A stretch of 54,809 nucleotides of DNA from the NCBI RefSeq assembly GCF_000725485.1, contig NZ_JOAG01000057.1, positions 1 to 54,809 on the forward strand, read 5' to 3'. Shown here one piece after another: positions 49,589-54,809 of this stretch. This DNA is from Nonomuraea candida (lineage in GTDB: Bacteria > Actinomycetota > Actinomycetes > Streptosporangiales > Streptosporangiaceae). Made by a program: the position numbers and the translations under genes. Each line of letters starts with the position of its first letter. Position 1 is the first letter of the stretch. Under the pieces are notes generated by a model. It worked only from the letters and a program-made list of their open reading frames with translations, had not been told where the DNA came from and did not search any database.

Positions 49589-50809
49589 CTATATGCCCAT
49601 GCGCTCCCCCAGCAGGCGCAGCGACTCCGGAGGCTTCCGGTAGGTGCGCTGGAGCTGACGGACGGTCTCTCTCGCGGATGGGTGGAATCGGGTCATCTGC
49701 GGAGCGATGCGTTCGGCGTGCAAGATGCGTTTGAGGGACTTGTCGTGGTCGCTGGTCCACAGATGGACACGGGACATGTCGAGGTCGTGGTGTGCCCGCC
49801 GTTCACCGCCGACGCTTCGCCGTCCTAGATCCAGTTCCCGGTCCAGCTTGATCGCTTCGTCGGCGTCCCCCAGCTCGACGGCGACCGCGCAACCGTGGAT
49901 GGCGGCGTTCTGGGGGTTCATCTGGAGTCCGTACGGGTCGCGGCGGTCTCGCGGGCTGATCCGAGCCGCAGCATCCGAAGCGGTGCCGTGATGCTCCCAG
50001 GCTTCCGGCGCCCTACCGGCTCTCGCGGCGGCGATGGCGGCGCTGAGGTGGAGGGAGCCGAAGACCTCGGTGGAGACCGGATTGCCTTGGTCGACCTTGG
50101 CGGCCGTCTTCTTGATCATCTTGAGGGAGACGTCCCACGCGCCGAGGGTCATGAGCAACCTCGCCCTACCGAGAGACACCAGGCAGGGAAGATGCTCGTC
50201 CTCGGCGTACTGCGCGGAGACGGAGGTCCGCTCGACGATGACCTGAGCGAGATCGTTGTAGCCCAGCCGCCGTGCCAGCGATCCGGCCAGAGCTTGGGCG
50301 CGGTTGAGCATGCGCCATGCCCGCGCGGCGTCCGTCTCCATGGCGTGAACGGTCAGTTCCTCCAGAACCGCAGGCAGGCGAGCGCCGAGACGGGCATGCG
50401 ATGCGGCTTTCTGGAGCTTCCGCAGCTCGGTTATCTCGGTGCGCAACTCGTCCAAGGTCCGAGGAGGCGTGTCGAGTTCAGGAGCGATATCCACATACGC
50501 CAGAGCCATCCGAATTGCCGGGATAGTGGCGTGTACGGCATCGCTGTTCTTGTCGTTTCCCCTGTACGGCTGGCCATTGATCTCGGCCGGGTCTACGGCG
50601 CATGCTCGCGCGACAGCAGCGACCAGGGATGGAGTGGCGGGTTTCGCTCCGGTCTCAACTTTGGCGAGCAGGCTACGTGACACGTTGGCCCGCATGGCAA
50701 GGCCCTCCTGCGTGAACCCACGGAGGTTCCGCGCTCTCGCTATTCGGATGCCCGTGTGTTCGCTGTGAGGAGTGGTCGCCGGTTCGGGATTCCAGTCAAA
50801 TCCGGCCAT
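49589..50809 (-). CDS. XRE-family regulator with TPR-like C-terminus
   Basis: A 406-residue regulator. The helix-turn-helix is at about residues 18-70 (RIARARNLRGFTQEGLAMRANVSRSLLAKVETG). The rest is helical and repeat-rich, TPR-like (ARAWRMLNRAQALAGSLARRLG, VSLGRARLLMTLGAWDVSLKMIKK, LHLSAAIAAARAGRAPEAWEHHG). GGGGAAGG precedes ATG 50809; the longer frame from 50845 is less likely. Such proteins are common on actinomycete plasmids and AICEs, where they may sense a peptide or control copy and transfer. Confidence 0.85.
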   Translation of the reverse strand: MAGFDWNPEPATTPHSEHTGIRIARARNLRGFTQEGLAMRANVSRSLLAKVETGAKPATPSLVAAVARACAVDPAEINGQPYRGNDKNSDAVHATIPAIRMALAYVDIAPELDTPPRTLDELRTEITELRKLQKAASHARLGARLPAVLEELTVHAMETDAARAWRMLNRAQALAGSLARRLGYNDLAQVIVERTSVSAQYAEDEHLPCLVSLGRARLLMTLGAWDVSLKMIKKTAAKVDQGNPVSTEVFGSLHLSAAIAAARAGRAPEAWEHHGTASDAAARISPRDRRDPYGLQMNPQNAAIHGCAVAVELGDADEAIKLDRELDLGRRSVGGERRAHHDLDMSRVHLWTSDHDKSLKRILHAERIAPQMTRFHPSARETVRQLQRTYRKPPESLRLLGERMGI

Positions 50810-50989
50810 ATGCCTTCCCCTTTTCCGGTTGCGCGACTTCTCCACGATAAACCGTTTGCCCAGCTCAGAGAGGTGGATTAGCGGAGGCCATCGCCCTGCC
50901 TCCGGTCAACGTCATCCGCCTAGATCCACACATTGCCGCCCTCGTTTGAGCGTGGTTCCTTGATACCCACTCGCCATGTGATGGAGCCT

Positions 50990-51863
50990 CTAGCCGCTAG
51001 GTGCCTGCTCAATGGCTCTGTAAGCCTCTAGAAAGACCTCTAGGTCTAGAGGTCTTTCTAGACCTAGCCTCATCAGCGGCCCTCTCACGTGCGATCCGGC
51101 GAGCTGTTGCGATGCGGTCGCGAGCGATCTCAGCCCAGAAGGCTTCTCCGTGACGGTGACCGTTTTCCGGCATAGTGCCAGTCGGCGACTGTCACGGTCT
51201 CCGCCGGATCGAAGGCCGGAACGCCCGAGATCAGCCGCGCTTGTTCGGCACGGAAGTCGGCTCGTGCTTGGCGAAGGTCTCCCAGCCTGATCGAGTAGTG
51301 GCGCGACTTGGTGGAGAAGTGGCCCCGGTAGCCGAGCATGTGAGGCCCACTGCCGCAGTGGCACCGTCCTGTACGCCGGTATGTCGGCGAGGGTGAAGCA
51401 GGTGTAGATCATGCGTCGCGCGTGCTCGGTGACCTTCAGCCCTGCGATCTGCCCCGCGTGCCGAATCGGACGATCAACCGTCCCCGCCGACTCGGCTCCC
51501 TTGGTGGCGTACTTGGCCACGTACGCGGCGACCCGGTGATCGCTCAGTCCGTCCAGTTCGGAGGAGACGTAGACCGGTCGGACGTCGAGCTGATCGCCCC
51601 ATCGAACAGGAGACGGCGGTCCGTCCTCTATCTGGACCGCGACCTGTCCGGCGGTCCGGCGTATGGCCCGGTCGAGAAGGTCCATGGTGATGCGGTCCGG
51701 TGGACGGTCTGCCGGGACCGTCCGGTCCGTCAAGCCTGATCACGGCGTGGAAGTGAACCAGGCCGCGCGCCTGGTACTCGGCGACCTTGGCGTAGGAGAG
51801 GCGGGCCGTCCGGCGCAGTTCTTTGCGGGTGAGGCCGAGCAGGCGGGCGAGGACGCTGGGCAT
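50990..51863 (-). pseudogene. RepSA-type replication initiator, truncated and frameshifted
   Basis: Homology to the pSAM2/AICE replication protein is spread over frames on the minus strand: LARLLGLTRKELRRTARLSYAKVAEYQARG and HFHAVIRLDGPDGP from 51863, then after a shift near 51700 LLDRAIRRTAGQV, YVSSELDGLSDHRVAAYVAKYATKG and MIYTCFTLADIPAYR, then after a shift near 51340 MLGYRGHFSTKSRHYSIRLGDLRQARADF to 51130. The N-terminal about 250 residues (zinc-finger region) are missing at the right junction. The last part (to 50990) contains the CTAG palindrome. Confidence 0.85.
51027..51062. repeat. Perfect 17-bp CTAG-rich inverted repeat
   Basis: TCTAGAAAGACCTCTAG and its exact complement are separated by two bases (GT). 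Seven CTAG words occur in about 80 bases (50990-51067), although CTAG is usually rare in such genomes. It is at the 3' end of the decayed rep gene. It could be a terminator, an origin element or a protein-binding site of the element. Confidence 0.85.
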
Positions 51864-51913
51864 CGTCGGAGATGGGGGATGCTGTCGGGCTCATGGGCAA
51901 CATCTTGCATGAA

Positions 51914-52336
51914 ATGCAGAGCTACAACCTCCTCTACCGCGAGGAGGAGCGCGAGATGCTGCCGCTCTGCGCCGACCAGGGGGTGGGCGTGATCCCGTGG
52001 AGCCCGCTGGCCCGCGGCGTGCTGGCCAGGGCCGGCTCACCCGGCTCCGCCACGACCAGGACGGGCTCGGACGAGCGCATCGACCACCTGTACGACCCGG
52101 AGAACGACAAGGCGATCGTGGACCGGGTGGCGCAGGTGGCGGCGCGGCGCGGGCTGCCGGCCGCCCAGGTCGCGCTGGCCTGGGTGCTGGGCCGGCCGGG
52201 CGTCACGGCGCCGATCGTGGGGGCCACGAAGGAGCGGCACGTGGACGACGCGGTGGCGGCCGTGTCGGTGTCGTTGTCGGAGGAGGAGAGGTCCTTCCTG
52301 GAGGAGCCGTACCGGCCGCGCGAGGTCCGCTTCTGA
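51914..52336 (+). pseudogene. Aldo/keto reductase, C-terminal half
   Basis: From MQSYN (51914) the frame gives the rest of the reductase: NLLYREEEREMLPLC, GVIPWSPLARGVLAR, then the NADPH-binding segment VTAPIVGATKERHVDDAV and the end EEPYRPREVRF. The ATG at 51872 only reads junction sequence. Together with the half at 47267-47830 it forms a complete enzyme. Confidence 0.92.
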
Positions 52337-52450
52337 CCCTCGGCGCTCCTCCCGCCGCCTCCACCCCCTCGCCCGCGCTTCCCTCGCCTGCTTCTCTCCC
52401 CCGCCTGCCCTTCTCACCCCCGCCCGTGCTGAACCACCGGCCCTGGCCGC

Positions 52451-52506
52451 CACCGGGCGGGGGCGCCGGGCAGGCGGGGGCACCGGGCAGGCGGGGGCAC
52501 CGGGCG
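52451..52506. repeat. 17-bp GC-rich tandem repeats before polX
   Basis: Three copies of GCGGGGGCACCGGGCAG (first copy with one change) lie between the reductase fragment and polX, in an otherwise C-rich or G-rich spacer (52337-52550) with no gene. Confidence 0.75.
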
Positions 52507-52557
52507 GGTGGGGCCGGCGGGGCGGGATTGTCGGGGCGGCCCCCTAAGGTATGGGGC

Positions 52558-54243
52558 ATGCGGGCAAACGAGGAAGCGGCGGCGGCGCTGCAGGAATACG
52601 CGGAGCTGTTCGCGCTCTCCGGCGGCGACGCCTTCCGCGTGCGGAGCTACCAGAAGGCCGCCAAGGCGATCGCCGGGTTCCCCGAGGACATCTCGGTCGT
52701 CGACGTGCGCTCCGTCCCCGGCGTGGGCGAGGCCATCGCCAAGAAGATGGAGGAGTTCCTGCAGCGCGGGAGCTTCCGGCAGCTCGACGACCTGCGCGGC
52801 AAGGTGCCCGACGGCGTGCGGCGGCTGACCAGGGTGCCGACGCTGGGCCCGAAGACGGCCATCATGCTGTTCGAGGACTACGGCATCGACTCCACCACGG
52901 CGCTGAGCGAGGCGATCACCTCCGGCCGCCTCGACGGCGTCAAGGGCCTGGGCCCGAAGACGCTGGCCAATCTGCTCAAGGGCATCGAGCAGCTTGAGCA
53001 GTCCGGCCGGCGGGTGCACATCGGCATCGCGACGTCCCTGGCCGAGCAGGTGATGGCCGCACTGTCCGGCCAGGCCGAGCGCATCGCCTACGCGGGCTCG
53101 CTGCGGCGGATGAAGGACACGATCGGCGACATCGACATCCTCGCGGTGGCGCCCGAGTCCATCATGGAGTCCTTCCGCGCCCAGCCCTACGTCGCCGAGG
53201 TCATCGCCGCCGGCGACAAGAAGACCTCGATCCGCACCACGTCCGGCGTCCAGGTGGACCTGCGCGTGGTCCCGGCCGGGTCGTGGGGCGCGGCGATGCA
53301 ATACTTCACCGGCTCCAAGGAGCACAACGTCGCCATCAGGGAGATGGCGGTCAAGCGCGGCTGGAAGCTGTCGGAATACGGGCTGTTCGAGGGCGAGCGG
53401 GTGATCGCCGCCGCGTCGGAGGAGGACATCTACGACGCGCTGGGCATGCAGTACGTTCCTCCGCCGATGCGCGAGGACGGCGGGGAGGTCAAGGCGGCGC
53501 TCGCCGGCGAGCTGCCCGAGCTGGTGGAGCTGGCCGACCTCAAGGGCGACCTGCACACCCACACCGACCTGACCGACGGCATCGCCTCGCTGGAGGACAT
53601 GGTGGCCGCCGGTCACGCGCGCGGCTACGCCTACTACGCGGTCACCGACCACGCGCCCGACCTGGCGATGCAGCGCATGACGCTGGACAAGGCGCTGGAG
53701 CAGCGGAGCCGGGTGGCCGAGCTGCAGGGGAGATATCCCGGCATGCGGCTGCTGCACGGCACGGAGCTCAACATCGCCCCCGACGGCTCGGTCGACTGGC
53801 CCGAGGAGGTCCTGCGGGAGTTCGACGTCTGCGTGGCCTCGGTGCACTCCCACTTCGGGATGTCCCGCGACGAGATGACCCGGCGCTTCATCGCCGCCTG
53901 CGAAAACCCGTGCGTCGACATCATCGGCCATCCCACGACGCGCAAGATCGGCAAGCGCGAGCCCGTGGACGCCGACTGGGACGCCGTCTTCCGCGCCGCC
54001 GCCCGCACCGGCACCGCCATGGAGATCGACTCCTTTCCCGACCGCTCCGACCTGCCGTCCGACCTGGTGCGGCTGGCCAAGCACCACGGGGTGAAGTTCT
54101 CGATCGACAGCGACTCGCACGCGATCCCGCACCTGGCCAACCAGCGCTTCGGGATCGGCATCGCGCAACGCGCCTGGCTGACCGCCGACGACATCATCAA
54201 CACCTGGCCCCTGGACCGCCTCCTGGCCTTCTTCGGCCGCTGA
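52558..54243 (+). CDS. polX: DNA polymerase X family protein with PHP domain
   Basis: A 561-residue repair polymerase/exonuclease. Residues about 1-80 are the 8-kDa-like domain (FRVRSYQKAAKAIAGFPEDI). Helix-hairpin-helix motifs follow (VPGVGEAIAKKMEEF, VKGLGPKTLANLL). The palm shows the catalytic acidic pair in AGSLRRMKDTIGDIDILAV and a third Asp in VQVDLRVVP. Residues about 330-561 are the PHP domain (GDLHTHTDLTDG, YAVTDHAPDL, HGTELNIAPDG, VASVHSHFG, IIGHPTTR, IDSDSHA), whose metal-binding His/Asp set looks complete. It would act in base-excision or gap repair in the cytoplasm. ATG 52558 is the simplest start. Confidence 0.94.
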   Translation: MRANEEAAAALQEYAELFALSGGDAFRVRSYQKAAKAIAGFPEDISVVDVRSVPGVGEAIAKKMEEFLQRGSFRQLDDLRGKVPDGVRRLTRVPTLGPKTAIMLFEDYGIDSTTALSEAITSGRLDGVKGLGPKTLANLLKGIEQLEQSGRRVHIGIATSLAEQVMAALSGQAERIAYAGSLRRMKDTIGDIDILAVAPESIMESFRAQPYVAEVIAAGDKKTSIRTTSGVQVDLRVVPAGSWGAAMQYFTGSKEHNVAIREMAVKRGWKLSEYGLFEGERVIAAASEEDIYDALGMQYVPPPMREDGGEVKAALAGELPELVELADLKGDLHTHTDLTDGIASLEDMVAAGHARGYAYYAVTDHAPDLAMQRMTLDKALEQRSRVAELQGRYPGMRLLHGTELNIAPDGSVDWPEEVLREFDVCVASVHSHFGMSRDEMTRRFIAACENPCVDIIGHPTTRKIGKREPVDADWDAVFRAAARTGTAMEIDSFPDRSDLPSDLVRLAKHHGVKFSIDSDSHAIPHLANQRFGIGIAQRAWLTADDIINTWPLDRLLAFFGR

Positions 54244-54326
54244 CCCCGCCTCCCGGCGAGCCGCGCCCTGACGAGCCGCAGGGACTGACGGGCCACCGGG
54301 CGTGTCCGTTCGCGGGGTGGGGTGGG

Positions 54327-54662
54327 TCAGCCGCTCCAGGGCTGGAGGCGGTCGCGCCAGATCCAGAGGCCCTTGTGGTCGCCCCCCTTGAGCCGTACCC
54401 AGTGCTCGGGGCCGCGGCCCCGGGCGGCGCAGGTGGCCCGGACGGGGTCGGCCGTCGGCGCCAGCTCGGCCCGCTTGCGGTGCTTCTTTCCCGGCCCCTC
54501 CCTGATGGGCGCCGGATCGTCGGACTGGTTGACGTAATGGCAGGTCGGGTCCGGTCGCATGGAGGTCGCGCTCGCGCCGGCGGGGGTGGCGACGGCGAAG
54601 GTGGTGAGAGTGAGCGCGGCGGCGGTGCCGAGGCCGGCCAGGGCTCGGATCATGGCTCCCAT
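54327..54662 (-). CDS. Small secreted protein, SH3-like
   Basis: A 111-residue exported protein. ATG 54662 has AAGGGGGAC upstream; residues 1-30 are a signal peptide (ALAGLGTAAALTLTTFAVATPAGASA). The mature part has two Cys (CHYVNQSDDPAPIREGPGKKH and RATCAARGRG), probably disulphide-bonded, and resembles the short SH3-like wall-associated proteins of actinomycetes (HWVRLKGGDHKGLWIWRDRL). It converges with polX. Confidence 0.75.
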   Translation of the reverse strand: MGAMIRALAGLGTAAALTLTTFAVATPAGASATSMRPDPTCHYVNQSDDPAPIREGPGKKHRKRAELAPTADPVRATCAARGRGPEHWVRLKGGDHKGLWIWRDRLQPWSG

Positions 54663-54809
54663 GAGCAGTCCCCCTTCGACGGAGACGACAAGGACGTTCG
54701 CCCCACCCCCTTCTCCCAAATACCGGCTTAACGCCATAAGTGTGGAGGTTTTACCTGCCCGAACCCCCTCCCCTTGACCTCGCCGCCCCCGCCCAAGACC
54801 TCCCTGCCC

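Larger units (their letters stand above)
47831..51913. mobile_element. Decayed integrative element (AICE-like) inside an aldo/keto reductase gene
   Basis: About 4.1 kb separates the two halves of the reductase. The segment carries a frameshifted RepSA-type replication protein cut at its N-terminus, two XRE-type regulators and two small plasmid-type genes, all on the minus strand, and is less GC-rich than its flanks. No integrase, excisionase or Tra gene is visible. The breakpoints share CTACAAC (47824-47830 and 51922-51928) within the words ATGCAG...CTACAAC, a possible att core or target duplication. Joining 188 and 135 residues restores a full-length reductase of 323, so nothing of the host gene was lost. 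Confidence 0.85.

Overview
The window is very GC-rich DNA (long GC-biased open frames on both strands, many GTG starts, Streptomyces/Streptosporangiales-type gene families such as DUF574 methyltransferases, DUF6879/DUF5753 regulators, RepSA-type Rep and a SapB-like lanthipeptide locus). It is best read as a chromosomal segment of a filamentous actinomycete, perhaps a Nonomuraea/Streptosporangiaceae-type organism; the genus is inference.

Layout. 1-2.1 kb: a C-terminally truncated IS256-family transposase, a small hypothetical protein, an atypical tRNA-Leu-like gene and tRNA-Pro(TGG). 2.4-7.3 kb: an unannotated 28-residue Cys-rich metallothionein-like peptide, an MscS-type channel and class Ia ribonucleotide reductase nrdA-nrdB under a cobalamin riboswitch. 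7.3-14.3 kb: a TctC-like lipoprotein, a DUF574 methyltransferase, glmS with small partners, a large secreted amidase and a Gly-Cys-Gly-Val tRNA cluster. 14.5-16.9 kb: an XRE(DUF5753)/DUF6879 regulatory operon whose two promoters carry the same CGGCAAA-type repeats. 17-28 kb: metabolic genes (GNAT, pobA with a divergent IclR regulator, a PoxB-like TPP enzyme, an NmrA-like protein, a DAO-type FAD oxidase, a LigD-type polymerase/primase, an enoyl-CoA hydratase). 28.2-30 kb: a DarT-DarG DNA ADP-ribosylation toxin-antitoxin pair. 30-37 kb: an AidB-like acyl-CoA dehydrogenase with a divergent PaaX-type regulator, a GCS2-type ligase, an alcohol dehydrogenase and others.

36.9-47.1 kb is the main biosynthetic locus: a ram/amf-like class III lanthipeptide cluster with a sensor kinase, a LanKC synthetase, a 43-residue precursor with two S-x2-S/T-x3-C ring motifs like SapB, two ABC transporters, a prolyl oligopeptidase translationally coupled to the second transporter (candidate leader protease), and a NarL/RamR-like response regulator at the far end.

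47.3-52.3 kb: an aldo/keto reductase gene is cut in two by about 4.1 kb of decayed integrative-element DNA (frameshifted RepSA-type Rep, XRE regulators, small plasmid-type genes, no integrase). The two reductase halves together make a full-length protein. A PolX/PHP polymerase and a small secreted protein close the window.

A cross-cutting feature is that many gene 3' ends are flanked by short GC-rich tandem repeats. In several cases these duplicate the end of the coding sequence, including its stop codon, and in one case the same 16 bp supplies the stop codons of two convergent genes.
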